From: Mercenaria mercenaria
Lineage: Eukaryota > Mollusca > Bivalvia > Venerida > Veneridae
DNA: 64,000 bases
Reading direction: 5' to 3'
Assembly: GCF_021730395.1 (NCBI RefSeq)
Contig: NC_069369.1
Location: forward strand, 64,259,501-64,323,500
Every line of letters starts with the position of its first letter. Positions within the stretch are counted from its first letter, which is position 1. A model generated the notes under the pieces. The model was given only the letters and a program-made list of their open reading frames with translations, had not been told where the DNA came from and made no database searches. Shown piece by piece: positions 1 through 11,573 of this stretch. A program made the translations under genes and the position numbers.

Positions 1-1922
1 TAGATCAGGAATTTTAATTATTTTTACAAAAAAACAACAACATATTTTATCTTTTTAAACATAAAAATTGTATACAAAATTAACCATTCTGCTTGATGTA
101 CTTCGAAACATTTAAACGGTGTTGTAAAATCACCATGGGTGTTCCTTGCTTCTGGAAAATACCGCCATTTAATAAAAAAAATGTCTGTTAAATGTCCGCC
201 AGTTTAAGAGAGAAGACTTTATCGTTTTTATACGTACCTAACATTTCACATAGAATTCATTGAAGACCGAACAACAAACGTGATTTTCTTTTGAAATCAT
301 CTGAAGATTATGTAAGTAATTTGTCTTAAATAATATTTGAATTATTTTGTTATTAAAAATCTCAATACATTTTGGTGTAATCTCAAATATATGCGTTTTC
401 CACGCGTTTCGGTATATAAATGTACTTAAAAGTTTAAACAATTGTAAAATATGAGAATATCTACTTTTTATAGGTAAAATTATGAAAGTAGCCCCCAAGT
501 TATACTATTATCAGATAATAGCTTGGTAAATAACGTTTCGGTGCGAAAATACCCTGCGAGCGAGCGTTCATGGTTTAGTGGTGACCGTTCACCGATCAAG
601 AGGCCAATATTGTTGAAGCAAGCAAATTATTTTGACATTTGATGATAAAATCAAGAGTTAACGATCGAATATACCAGAAGAAGAATTCTAACTTTTTGTC
701 CATTTTGGACACAGCGCGGATAACAGTGCATGGAACAGTTTTATACCCATAGGAAGAATGGATAAGATGGAAATTTTGTTTTAGTTTTCTCATAATCTTG
801 GGAGTATTTATATAGAATGCGGTTTGATTATGTAAAAATTAAGTTAACATTATTTTGAAGTTTAAAAGTAGAGCGGATGGGAATCTGGTGTAATGGGGGC
901 GGGGAGGACGTGTGCTTGCAACTCGCAGTGCATCATATGAAATATCTGAACCCTATTCCTAACATCAATTAGTAACTGACAGAAAGCATTCATACACTTT
1001 TGTATCTTGCGGAGGCATTATATGCTTCTTTTTTTACGAAACAGTATGTTTTCTTAGTTCGGGAAGATTGGCGAATTTCAATGTTAAATGCAATCCTCAA
1101 CCTTGTTCGGAATATTAGTTACACTCAACTTTTATTTATGAATTCAAATAAATCTACTAAGTACTACATTATTGTTCCTTCTCAAGGGAATGAACACTTA
1201 TGGTGAACATGTCACACTTGACTGAGCATGTAATAGATACAAGGGTATCATCAGAGGAATCCGAATTCCCGTAGGGCGCCGCCATCTTGGACTCATGCAT
1301 ATTCATTACAAATAGCCTCTAGCCCAATATGTGTAATCAATCTTTTTTTTCAATCTATAGTGCAATACAACTACGTAAAATAACAGAACAACAAGACACA
1401 ATAATAAAGTTTAAATGATGTAACTTCTCAATTGAATATATCATAGTAAAGAATCGAGATTAATGAAATGAATATGCATCATCTAAAAATAGACTCCCGC
1501 CAAATAAAAATTTACGTAATGAAATTAATTGTCCCTGGTCAAGTGATTTTTTAGCCTCTAACATTTCAATATACAAGTTTCAGATTTGCAAATGCTTTCT
1601 TTTGCGTACTTTTTTACCCTTCCTGATTTGTTTTTCGAATCGTAAATGCATGTATGAAATGTCTTTGTGTTAAGTGTGCATGTACTCGCTGGTGTAGTCG
1701 CCTGATGAAAACATCCGGAATTGACTGCAAAACCAATGCTTCCAAATAGCATAATATGTACTGACTTGCTTATATTAAAAAAAAACAACTTTGGATTATG
1801 ATAAAACTGTTAATACTTGCATTAGTTCTTAAGTAGTTAAGTTTGTACCAAAAATGACAGAACATATGTTTCTCATTGCATTATTAAACATTTGTAACAT
1901 TACGCTATTAAAACAATATCCC
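1..1922. other. AT-rich non-coding flank
   Basis: No credible exon or gene is seen here. The short ORFs are scattered over both strands, lack recognisable domains and are typical of AT-rich intergenic DNA. No copy of the secreted-protein modules found further right was spotted. Confidence 0.5.
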
Positions 1923-1926
1923 TTAA

Positions 1927-3831
1927 GGGGACGCATACTTTGAAATTAGAAAAAAGTGGGTGGGGTATTATAAAATTTACCTGCAAAAAAGTACAAGGTT
2001 TTGGTAAATGAAATTAATACTGTTTCAACTGCTATAAGTACACAAAGGATTGCTCACTAAAATAAAAACGAGAAAAACTGAAACAAGAAAGTTATTGTTG
2101 AATTACATAAGACTTCTTGTGTACATTCAAAGTCAACAATTAAGACTTTTTGGTGCGAAAATAATAGTGCTTCACTTTGTCCAAACATTTATCAATGTTC
2201 TACAGATTCTAATTTAAAGAAAGAATGTGAAATAAGTTCACTGTCTTGCTTTTCATTTCGCATATGTGAGCTAAAACACATTATTTAGTTTGTTTACAAA
2301 GTAGTGCATAAGAAAAGATATGGTGGTCAAGGAATGCCACATTCCAAAACTAAAAGAGTATATTCCCCTTAATACATTAAACATTTATCGTTACAGAAGT
2401 CTAGTGGCTTACAATAAAGGCCTAGATATGTTGCCATTATTAATTTTTTACTTGGTATTCATGAACTACAATGCACTTAAATATCAAAACACATTCAACA
2501 AACTTTTGAAAATGTATTGTCTTAAAAATCCCCAAAATAAGGTATGAAATTTGGTTGAGAGGTCCAATCAATGTGTATATGTGCAAAAGCAACATTTTAA
2601 TCTTGTTCACAAAAGTTACTAATACACAGCAGGAATGTCAATGATCAAAACTGGAGAATATACAGTTATCCTCACTACAATGTCATTTATAATTTGTCCT
2701 TGAATTCTCCACCATACTTTTCATAACTCTGTTTGCACGAGTTGCACGAGAATGCTGTCATTCACGTAAAAAAACGGGGCCAAACAAGTTGTAAATTGCA
2801 ATATCATCTAAACGTAATTAATGGATTATGCAGTTCAAGATAAACTTTATCTCATAACGTAACGAACATGTATAATGTTGTAACAACAATTTTACTTACA
2901 CTGATTTAAGTAGCAGTCGGTTTATAAGTGACTTTATTGATTCATTTTGTGTTTTGTTATTGTTGTCAAAAAGTATAACGGAAGTGCCTCACAACTGAAG
3001 CGGAAACCAGTTTGATGCGCAAAGTAGTCCACTGTAAGTAATATTTTTTGACAAATGTCCACAGAAATTAATAATTTTCTAATATTAAAGACGAATATCT
3101 GAATATGATTCATTATTTAATAAGAAATTACAATCATCGACATGTTATTTTTAAAAATCGTACACGTGCTGACACCTAAGTTGTCTCCCGTTGTTTATTA
3201 GAGTTACCTTTCGTCCGGCGCAGTAATACATTTGCAGTGAATCGCCGAGAAGTCGTGGGAAAATTAAAAACCATGTAAACAAACTAAAATTAACCACCTT
3301 TTCAAGATGAATTTCAAGTGATCGACATTATGCATTTAACCCGCCTGACCTGTGTAGCATCTTAGATATCTGTTCTAAGGTATTCATTGTGTAGAATGTC
3401 ATGTTATGCCCTTGCAATGCTAATCCCACTCTGATTTTTTTGTTTACATTTTTTATCAATGAGAAATATGGCGTCCATCCCGAGATGAACAGACGTGGCG
3501 TTAAATTTTTATATGTTTAAGCAAACCTGGTGTGTTAGAAAGAAAATCTCATCCCTTCAACATTATTTGGAACACTGTTATTGTAAAAAACCTGTATTTT
3601 CCTTATACTAAAGCTTAATATTTTGTGTTGAATGTACTTTCACAAAGACCTCTGTTTTCCTATTATATTCATAGTACCACATCCTTATCCACAAATTACT
3701 GAATATTACAGGTGTCCATCAGTATTATATCAATTAAGGAATATGTTTTTTGTTTTCCCACCATCGATTTCTTGAATATGCACCCCTTCCGCATTGCTGT
3801 ATGAACTGTGAATGTAGCAATATGCGTCCCC
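1927..3831. mobile_element. 1.9-kb non-autonomous DNA transposon flanked by TTAA
   Basis: The segment is bounded by TTAA at 1923-1926 and 3832-3835. Its ends are an 11-bp perfect inverted repeat, GGGGACGCATA at 1927-1937 and its complement at 3821-3831. TTAA duplication is the signature of the piggyBac superfamily, although those termini usually begin CCC rather than GGGG. No transposase-like ORF is visible inside (longest open stretch about 75 codons at 2320-2547, unrecognised), so it would be non-autonomous. The ends could in principle coincide by chance, but an 11-bp match plus TTAA on both sides makes that unlikely. Confidence 0.55.
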
Positions 3832-3892
3832 TTAAAAAGAATATTTTATATGCGCTAGAAGGAACGCTCTACCACTGAGCTACTGTGGCACA

Positions 3893-4065
3893 TAATTCCA
3901 CTTTCAGTACAGTAATTTTGTCTAATGGTAGAGCGTCCGCCTCCAGGACAGAAGGTCGTGGATTTGATCCCAGGTCGCGTACCAATGATGTGAAAAATGG
4001 TACCAGTTGCTCCCTTAATATGCTCAGCATTATGCGTATAGAACAGGCTCTTCTCTTAAACTCGT
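3893..4065 (+). repeat. tRNA-derived SINE
   Basis: A tRNA-like head (box A-like TGGTAGAGCGTCC at 3927, box B-like GGATTTGATCCC at 3960) is followed by a tail with GGTACCAGTTGCTCCCTTA and CTCAGCATTA. This matches the layout of a tRNA-derived SINE common in marine invertebrates. At 3858-3892 a second tRNA-like head lies in the opposite orientation (CTCTACCACTGAGCTACTGTGGC). The tRNA-like parts cannot fold into intact cloverleaves, so neither is called as a tRNA gene. Confidence 0.6.
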
Positions 4066-4450
4066 AAGCTCGCATGAATGAGATGTGGAGACTGATGTCT
4101 CAATTGGTAGAATTTGTTTCAGGATTCACCTTAAATTAATTAGTGTTAAATATTGTAATTTTGTATGAGATAGAGGATCTGATATACTATTTTTCGCGCT
4201 GATTATACATGTAAATGGGAGCAATCGTCTGACATGCTGAAATTGATGAGCGTCGATAAATATTTCTGGTAAAATTCAGCAAACGCTTGTATTTAAACGA
4301 AGTTTCTAAAAGTTTAAAACATGTTAAAGTAACTATTTTCACGAAATTAAATCGACAACGGGCCGTATACTAGCTTTTTTTTTACAAAGCTAAGATTGCT
4401 TATTTTATATATCATTTCATTAGATATTTTACTTTGTTTCATTTTTATAT

Positions 4451-4706
4451 TTTTTTTAGTTTAACGTCGCATCGACACAATTATAGGTCATATGGTGATT
4501 TTCCAGTTTAGGTGGTGGAGGAAGACCCCATGTGCCCCTCCACGCATCATTTCATCATGTGCGGGCACCTGGGTGGGCCACCGACCTTTCATAAGCCAGC
4601 TGGATGGCTTTCTCACACGGAGAATTCAACGCCCCGAGTGAGTCTTGAACCCACATCGATCAACAGCAAGTGATTCAAAATCAACGATCCTAACCAACCA
4701 TTAAGC
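4451..4706 (-). repeat. V-SINE-like element, reverse copy
   Basis: Reverse-strand copy of the SINE seen complete at 45382-45659. The poly-T start and GTTTAACGTCGCATCGACAC tail lie at 4451-4480, the central block around CACCTGGGTGGGCCACCGAC at 4566, and the tRNA-related head remnant near 4640-4706. The tail motif (cgacgttaaac) is typical of mollusc V-SINEs such as RUDI. Confidence 0.65.
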
Positions 4707-4794
4707 AATCGAATGTAATATTATGAAATGCGAAACAAATAACGTCTCGGTGTTACAAAAAATAATTCCTATGCCAACAATAAATGAGCCGTGC

Positions 4795-5021
4795 CATGGG
4801 AAAACCAACATAGTGGGTTTGCGACCAGCATGGATCCAGACCAGCCTGCGCATCCGTGCAGTCTGGTCAGGATCCATGCTGTTCGCTAACAGTTTCTCCA
4901 ATTTCAATAGGCTTTAAAAGCGAACAGCATGGAGCCTGACCAGACTGCGCGGATGCGCAGGCTGGTCTGGATCCATGCTGGTCGCAAACCCACTATGTTG
5001 GTTTTCTCATGGCACAGCTCA
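4795..5021. mobile_element. Palindromic MITE, TGAGCCGCGCC family, copy 1
   Basis: Almost perfect foldback: the left arm from 4795 (TGAGCCGTGCCATGGGAAAA) is complementary to the right arm ending at 5021. Inner palindromic blocks read GACCAGCATGGATCCAGACC. Other copies are at 45193-45353, 46043-46286 and 55190-55289. It has no coding capacity. Confidence 0.75.
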
Positions 5022-5282
5022 AATACAAACATATGTTCACGTATAATTTATCAGTTTGTATGTAAAACGTATGCATTATTTTGAGTAACTCTATACTCTA
5101 TTTAAAATATGCTGTGGGCCTTTATAAAATATTACGTAAATGTGACATAAGTTTCAAGTAAAATTTTATTTTTGTTTCTTGGTGTTATATTCGACAAAAA
5201 TAACAAGTAATAATATGATAAATAATGCACCTATAGTCTTTTGGTGAAGACGTTAGTTATTGTGTTACGTTTATAGTGTTAA

Positions 5283-5721
5283 GGTGGTTCGCGGGGTTCC
5301 TACGAAAATTTCGAAGTATGAGATATAAGACTGATATTAGGTCTGTATGTACTAACATCTCCTGTCTTTCATTTGGAGCAAAAAGAAAATCGTTCCCAGT
5401 CCACATTTCCTTTGAAGAGCGCCACCTGGCGGCATATGTATTTTTCAAGGGAAATCGCCGTTTTACTGTAATAATCTTTAGCTATATTCCTGAGTTTGAA
5501 AAAATGTAATAACATTAATTTTGATGCAATTATTACAGAAAAACGGCGTTTTCCCTTGAAAAATACATGTGCTGCTAGGTGGCGCTCTTCAAAGGAAATG
5601 TGGACTCGGAACGATTTTCTTTTTTATCCAAATGAAAGACAGGAGATGTTAGTACATACAGACTTAATATCAGTCTTATATCTCATACTTCGAAATTTTC
5701 GTAGGAACCCCGCGAACCACC
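5283..5721. mobile_element. TTAA-flanked foldback MITE
   Basis: A 439-bp element whose two halves are inverted copies over most of their length (GGTGGTTCGCGGGGTTCCTA at the left end, its complement at the right). It is flanked by TTAA at 5279-5282 and 5722-5725. The paralogous position in the right-hand duplication has a single TTAA (15671-15674) and no element, which shows the exact insertion boundaries. The ORFs across it are by-products of the palindrome. Confidence 0.9.
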
Positions 5722-5868
5722 TTAAATGCTTTTAATGATTTTCCAAAGATGTAACGGATGCGAGGATTTAAAATGGAGAGAGACATATACACCCGAAGAG
5801 GATTCTAAAAGATCTACTATAGCTAGCTTGTCGTATTATCTAACGGATTCGATTTTGTTGGCTCCTTT

Positions 5869-5878
5869 TATATAAATA
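5869..5878 (+). promoter_or_regulatory. Possible TATA box of M1
   Basis: TATATAAATA lies 469 bp upstream of the M1 start codon and is conserved at 15818-15827 in the M2 copy. A MITE (5934-6139) now sits between it and the ATG. The distance implies a long leader or an unseen 5' exon, so the assignment is tentative. Confidence 0.3.
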
Positions 5879-5933
5879 AGCCATGAATCACTTTTATATG
5901 TTTAAATTGAGCGGCACTCCGCGAAATCTTTAA

Positions 5934-6139
5934 CCCTTACCCTGCTAAATTTCTATAATGAACGTATTCATCTTTTAATTTGGACAGTACCATTAACTGT
6001 TAAAAGGGGTGCATACCAGAAGGATACTGACTGAATGGCGAACAGTGCAGACCATGATCAGACTGCACGGATGTGCAGGCTGATCATGATCTGCACTGGT
6101 CGCAAAGGCAGAATAAGTCGTGTCCAGCATTGATAAGGG
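5934..6139. mobile_element. MITE, TTAA-CCCTTA family, copy 1
   Basis: A 206-bp element flanked by TTAA (5930-5933, 6140-6143). Its ends read CCCTTACC..TAAGGG, the centre holds palindromic GACCATGATCAGACTGCACG blocks, and the tail reads CTGGTCGCAAAGGCAGAAT. TTAA plus CCCT termini fit a piggyBac-derived MITE. A decayed copy sits at the same position in M2 (about 15881-16070), so this insertion predates the M1/M2 duplication. Other copies are at 44751-44955 and 48323-48526. Confidence 0.8.
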
Positions 6140-6337
6140 TTAAAATTCGTGAAGCATATATAAAAATTTTAAACGCTACGTAAACGTTTAAACAAACGTA
6201 AAATCACACAAAGTTTAGAAGGATAATGAAGTGGTGTTAAATATGTAAAACATTTATTTAAAATAACTGTTCCACATGTGAGACAGCCCTGAATACATCA
6301 TCATTATTTTATTACACTTTTAAACTGGATGTACAAA

Positions 6338-7041
6338 ATGATTCTCCGAGGTGTGTTTGCAGTTGGATTATTTTCATTCGCTTTTCTTACATGCGTTAGC
6401 CAAATTGAAGTTTTCGGTGAGTGTTTTGATAATATCTTAATCTCTTACATTTGTTAAACCTTATAAAGTTTAAATTGAAATACCAAATATGGAAATTGCA
6501 TAACAAAAGCATTGTAATACAGGATAAAGTGATACCTGCGTTTCTAATATACACGTTCTGGTTTACAGGCAATTTATTTACGAAAGGTACCGCCATATTC
6601 ATATGTCAGATAAAGGAAACAGTTTCCTGGAGGAAAATTATAAGACAATAAAAACTACATGAAAATCATTTGGTAACATAGAACACTACAAAGAAAACGG
6701 TTTAAATAGGTAATGGCATATGCAACACTCCTTACGTGCTCAAGCTTCGCCTTAAGCAGGAATTCTATTTCGGAGTTAAGTTAATGATCGTACGAGGAGA
6801 GATTTTACGGCTGCCACATCTTCATCCCTGTGTCTACAATTCTTTTATCATTTGTTGGTATTATATAGAAGGTATACGACTTTATAAATAATAATCACTA
6901 TCGCACTACAACTTATGTTTTTTTTTACTTCATCTTGTGAGATAATTTTGAAACTTCTGTTTCAGCGGTGATGCACGAAAACAGAGAAAACTACGTAATA
7001 TACAACGTCTTGTCACGTCTAATTAAAGGAGATGTGTTAAG
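6338..7041 (+). CDS. Module M1: secreted GLTxMDP-family precursor, exons 1-2 only
   Basis: Exon 1 is 6338-6416 (79 nt). It starts MILRGVFAVGLFSFAFLTC, a clear signal peptide, and ends in phase 1 at a GTGAGT donor. Exon 2 is 6966-7041 (76 nt) after a TTTCAG acceptor. It encodes a pro-region reading AVMHENRENYVIYNVLSRL and ends ..DVLR in phase 2 at GTAAAT. Both exons are open and correctly phased with each other, and differ from M2 by only a few codons. No exon 3 (furin site plus mucin-like tail) was found between 7042 and exon 1 of M2. The LINE at 8039-13655 lies where intron 2 would be. Either the tail exon was lost, or exon 2 splices far downstream, for example to the M2 tail exon at 18410. 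The family function is unknown. Confidence 0.55.
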
Positions 7042-7235
7042 GTAAATATTTCAAGATGCAGAAATTTTATTGATGAAACAGGTCAGTTTTGGGTAAAAAT
7101 GAATTGATTGATTTAAATTGGCCTTATTTACAAACATAAAAAGTAACAGTATGCTCTGTTAACGCCGTAGCATAGTAAGACCAGTCAATGCCAAACGCAA
7201 ACGGAAACAGTGGGGGAAAGGTTTTGCAGACGGAT

Positions 7236-7262
7236 CTTAACCACTCGGCCACGGAGGCCCCT
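7236..7262 (-). repeat. SINE head remnant
   Basis: TTAACCACTCGGCCACGGAG is the reverse complement of the tRNA-like 5' end of the SINE at 45382. Only this head is left, and it is missing at the matching position of the M2 copy. Confidence 0.5.
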
Positions 7263-7317
7263 AGGAAGCTATAGAGAATATAGGTATCCGTACAATCTCT
7301 ACAAACTGTATAGGAAT

Positions 7318-7898
7318 CAGGCGCGGATACAGGATTTTGTGTTGCGGGGAGGGGTGGGTGTGGGGGCGTAAAATATTTGTAGTAAATATTTGTAGCAACT
7401 AGGGGGTCCGGTGTCATGCTCCAACGCCCCCCCCCCCCCCCACACACACACACCCACCCACCCATCGGAAATTTTTGAAAACAATGGATCCATCTGGTGG
7501 ATTCTGGGCGTTCTGAGGTATTTTATTTGGCATTGAAAAAGGACAGATTTTGTCTCAAAATAAACCCAAATAACATGCTAATTATAGTCCATGTTTTATG
7601 ACTTGTCAGACTAACTCTTGCGTAAGTATCTCGGAATTTCTTAGCCCGATTTCTGAAGATTTTTATGGAGCTCGTGCAAACTTTGTCGGATTTTTACTGT
7701 GCGAGCGAGAAAAAAATGCATATTTTATATTTTTCAACCAGAAGAAGAGACAAATTACGTATGTGAGCGTAGCGAGCGAGAAAAGAGAAAAATGCATATT
7801 TTGCACTTTTTTTCACCCATAACAAAAGACAAATTACCTATGCTCCGGCGATTTTTTTGTTGGGGAGGGGGACACCCCTCTGGATCTGCTAGTTGGAA
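7318..7898. mobile_element. 0.58-kb insertion in the M1 copy, possible hAT-type MITE
   Basis: Aligning the duplicated copies shows this stretch is missing at about 17860 in the M2 copy. The direct repeat GGAATCAG lies on both sides (near 7314 and 7893), and 8 bp is the hAT target-duplication length. The ends carry related motifs, CGCGGATACAG at the left and, on the other strand, CAGATCCAG at the right. The inside holds a poly-C/CA tract at about 7424-7465 and no credible gene. The exact boundaries are approximate. Confidence 0.5.
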
Positions 7899-7992
7899 TC
7901 AGTGGGAAATATAGTTCTATACATGTATACTGAAATCAGTCAAAAGTATAGGAATAGAGAATCTGGTTGACCTGGGTAATCAAGCATATACA

Positions 7993-8038
7993 TCAAACAT
8001 TAACCTAGTGGTAGATAAATCCATTTACAAAGCCTATG
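7993..8038 (+). repeat. 46-bp direct repeat, left flank of the LINE
   Basis: The 46 bp here recur at 13656-13701 with one difference (gtaGataaat versus gtaAataaat), and bracket the LINE exactly. A related unoccupied copy lies at 17951-17996 in the M2 duplication. It is best read as a target-site duplication, unusually long for a LINE. Confidence 0.7.
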
Positions 8039-8710
8039 AATTTAAGTTAGATATCTTTATTGCCTCCAAAGATTGAAGAGTACATATTATAATATAACAT
8101 TTCAATTTACAAAGCATAATTACAAAACAATAGGTACAATATAAGTTCAATGTACAAATCACAATTGCATATTAAGAAGAATATTGAATATCAATTCCAA
8201 TTATAACTGAGATGCTAACACATATGTATATTATATCTACATATAGTAGTAACAGAAACCTGTATACATATGTGAGGAATAATAATTGCATCAAACGATT
8301 CGTAAAATCTGCGAATTTGTTAAGTTTTAAAAGCTTATCGAAACGAAATATAAGCATTTAGTTAACAAATATAAGCAGAATAGATGTGTTAAATGAAAAA
8401 TTGTAAATCATAGTGTACAGTGAAATCATTTAAACATGCTTAATAACTTAACTTTATAGCTATAATTCGATTTCGGTCATTGAGCTGCCGTGACTGCCCT
8501 TTAACGTATGGAACTACGTCACGGTCCCATGTTCGAAATCCAATAATAGTAGTCTATTTACAATAGTGTACATATCATTGATAACTAGTTGTAATCATAT
8601 CCAGACATAACAGAATAGAGGCCACAAGCCATTTGATGATAGTGTTTGATTAACACTGCGAAATTTTGTGCATGTAACTAAGACATGATTTCATACAGTT
8701 CACTCTTGTA

Positions 8711-11550
8711 TCAGTCTAAGGCTGTAAAGCCCTTAAACATTTCTAACATTTGTTGCTCGGGGGCTACACTACAAAACTGGTCAAACGTTTCAATGCCTAA
8801 GTCATTGGATAATTTTGACCAAAGATTTGACCTACGAGTGTCATTGATTGGACAGAACATAACTGAGTGTAGGGAACTGCTGTTCGTTACAATACGACAC
8901 TGTGTGCACTCCGTCATAAATCTTTGTGAAAAATAATTGCACATTAATTTCATTGCGCTGACAGATTCATAGTGGTAGTTTCTGTAAATTTGACAGAATT
9001 TCCATAGATTACAAGGAATATACTCGTAGTGTATTGTTAAAAAACTGTATAGTACATTATCACTACATATTCTTGATTTCCATTCGAATTCATTGTACAT
9101 TTTAACTGCCTTTTTAACAGTTGTTTTCCATCTATTATTATTAGGAAAAGAGCCATCATGTACATAATTAGACAACACATTACATAAGCCATATTTCCCT
9201 AAGACTCTATTATGTCAGGCATGAACCCTTTACTTTTTCTTGGGTTATTCATGTACGATATTAGTCTGTGGCTAAATACTTTTTAATGTTAAACTTAGAA
9301 TCAAGTAAGCATAACTGACCGAAAAGTATAAGTTTGCGTTTGTCTATAAGAATTGTTATAGGTAAAATACCAAGACAGCTCAAAGCTATATCAGTGCGAG
9401 TATTTCGGTAGTCCTTGTATGAATTTGACGCACTGCGCGTGGGCTCTTTCCAGCATTGTGGTATGTGATTCTGTCAAAGCATTCCATACCTCGCTGCCGT
9501 AGAGAGCTTTGGGTAAGACAACTGATTCATATATTTTCTTTGACGTAATCGGGTTTAAGCCATTGCTGTTAACTCCACAATCCACAAGACTAAAGAATGA
9601 CTTTCGCAACTTATTGCAGCATTCACGTACATTATGGTCTAATGACAAGTTCTTTTCACAGTTTATTCCAAGGTGGATATAGTTGTCTGTTTCTTCTATA
9701 ACGTTATTTCCAAGTTTCCAATTGCGGTTTCTTGATGTAGTTTCATTAAATACAACCACTTTACATTTAAGCGGGTTGTAAAGAAAACGTTCATTTAACG
9801 GATTTTGAAAACATAATTCGAGGAGTTTATCTAATCCATTTTTGGTATATGACAGGATCACCATGTCGTCTGCTAAAGTAGGACAACCATAATTTATTGT
9901 GTTCATTTTAAAACTGAAACCGCTAGAATCAATTTTGTTCATTAATTCATTAATGAAAATCAAGTACATGTGTGGACTTAAACACTGGCCTTGTCTGGTG
10001 CCTTGTGAGACTGGGAACCAGTCAGATTGGTATCCGTTTGATCGTACACTGCTGTAGCTATTTTCATACAACGATAGTATAGACTTGTAGAGTGTTATGT
10101 CAATATCCATTTTATACAATTGTTAACATGAGAAGATCAATCCAAAAGCGATCAAATGCCTGTTTAGCGTCCAGAAAACAAGCATATAGTGTAGAGTGGT
10201 TCTCTGCAGCAAAACCAATATTTTCACGCAGCATTAGTGACGTCATCACACAGCTAACGTTACGCTGGAAACCCCCTTGTGAAGGATTAAGGTGAAGTTT
10301 ATCGTCACTATTTAGGAGCAGGAGAACAACATTTTCATATAGTTTGAGAAGTATAGAACACAATGTGATTGCCCTGTAGTTATTTGGGTCCGTCTTCTTC
10401 TTGTTCCCACCTTTAAATAATGTGATGATAATACCTTAGTGTATGCGAAGATTTAAGCATGCAATTATATAGTTTCACTATAACACTTAACAGAAGTTCT
10501 CCGCCGTGGATAACATTTTCATAGTATATTTTGTCGTTGCCGCAGGCTTTGTCTTTCTTGCACGAATTGAGAGCCTTTAATACAATGTCTCTTTCTATTA
10601 TATAACGGTTACCGTATTTATTATTTAAGTTTTGGCGTAAAGAAGAGATTTCGCTGGTAATTGTCTGTCTGTACGTCTCCTTAAAACCTTCGCTTTCCGT
10701 AGGGGAATAAAGATCTGCAAAATAGTCTCTCCAGCATGAGTTAATTGCTTGCAAATCTGTATAGCGGACATCCTTGAAAACCATCTCAAGCGAAGGGTTA
10801 CGTTTGTATTACCGGCCGATGCGTTAACACATTCAATGCATTATCCTCTAAGATTTTGCAATATACCATATTTTTAGAAAAACTTTCAGACATTATGATA
10901 AAATCTATCAAAGTTTCTCTATCACAGTTGTATGGTACATTTGTAAATTTTGCCCCCGAGCAAACAGCTTTCGTATTTATAGCTAACATATCATAATTTG
11001 ACATAAAGTCCATTATAAGTTTACTTCTTGAGTCAATTAGTGAAAATATTCCATGTTCTGATTCAAGTTCAGCATTGTAGTCACCCATACATATAATGTG
11101 ACCTTTGTCAATGTACATACATATAATATTCTCCATTTCTTCGAGGTAAGTTCTATACTTAAGCAAAGAATGGTTTTTACAAGGCATGTATATTTGAAAT
11201 ATCAAAACATAACACCCTGGACTGATCATTAATTGAATACCTATAATATTGTCACTCGGAATATCAAGCGGGCAGATAATCGAGTTCAGTGTTTTTCTCC
11301 ATATATTAGCATTACCTCCCTTGCCTACTTTACGATTAGTGCATAGTTCAAGGTCTGGGTCTGATATTGCAATACTAGTATAGTCAGTATGAATAGAGTC
11401 AAGGAAGTGGAGATTACTTCTGTATAACCAGTGTTCGGAAATGCCGCAAATGTCTACACTATAAGTATTTAAAAAGTTACATAGGTAACTTGCACTGGAC
11501 ATGATGCCAGTAGAGTTCCAAGTTGCAATGTTAAGATCTTTGATTGTCAT
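8711..11550 (-). pseudogene. LINE ORF2: APE endonuclease + reverse transcriptase, disrupted
   Basis: Minus-strand ORF2 split into five open pieces. 10798-11550 is the endonuclease: NIATWNSTG at the start, ISEHWL with the catalytic Glu, QIYMP, GDYNAE, and a terminal LTHRP holding the catalytic His. 10413-10784 joins it to the reverse transcriptase (ACGNDKI). 10112-10363 has NPSQGGFQRN and the palm motif A CFLDAKQAFDR. 9391-10119 has QGTRQGQCLSP and motif C as LADD, where most LINEs have [FY]ADD, then the thumb with LPKALYGSEVW. 8711-9178 is the C-terminal region with Cys residues that may form a zinc knuckle. Piece boundaries overlap or abut in shifted frames, so frameshifts rather than large deletions broke it. 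In life it nicks DNA and primes reverse transcription at the target. Confidence 0.85.
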
Positions 11551-11573
11551 TGACTGTGTAAAAAGATACTACT

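Larger units (their letters stand above)
5103..7992 (+). repeat. Segmental duplication, left copy (module M1)
   Basis: This interval is homologous, over introns and flanks as well as exons, to 15501-17950. Both begin at the shared GCTGTGGGCCTTTAT block and run through a TATA-like block, exons 1 and 2 and the block around GAAGCTATAGAGAATATAGG. Insertions present only here are the foldback MITE at 5283-5721 and a ~0.58-kb segment at ~7318-7898. The LINE at 8039-13655 is also specific to this copy. Confidence 0.8.

Noticed and set aside
3925-3980. tRNA gene at the TGGTAGAGCGTCC block.
   Set aside because: No complete cloverleaf; the SINE tail follows directly.
7124-7465. 113-codon minus-strand ORF with Gly/Pro runs.
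   Set aside because: It is read through a SINE head remnant and a poly-C/CA tract inside an insertion; not a gene.
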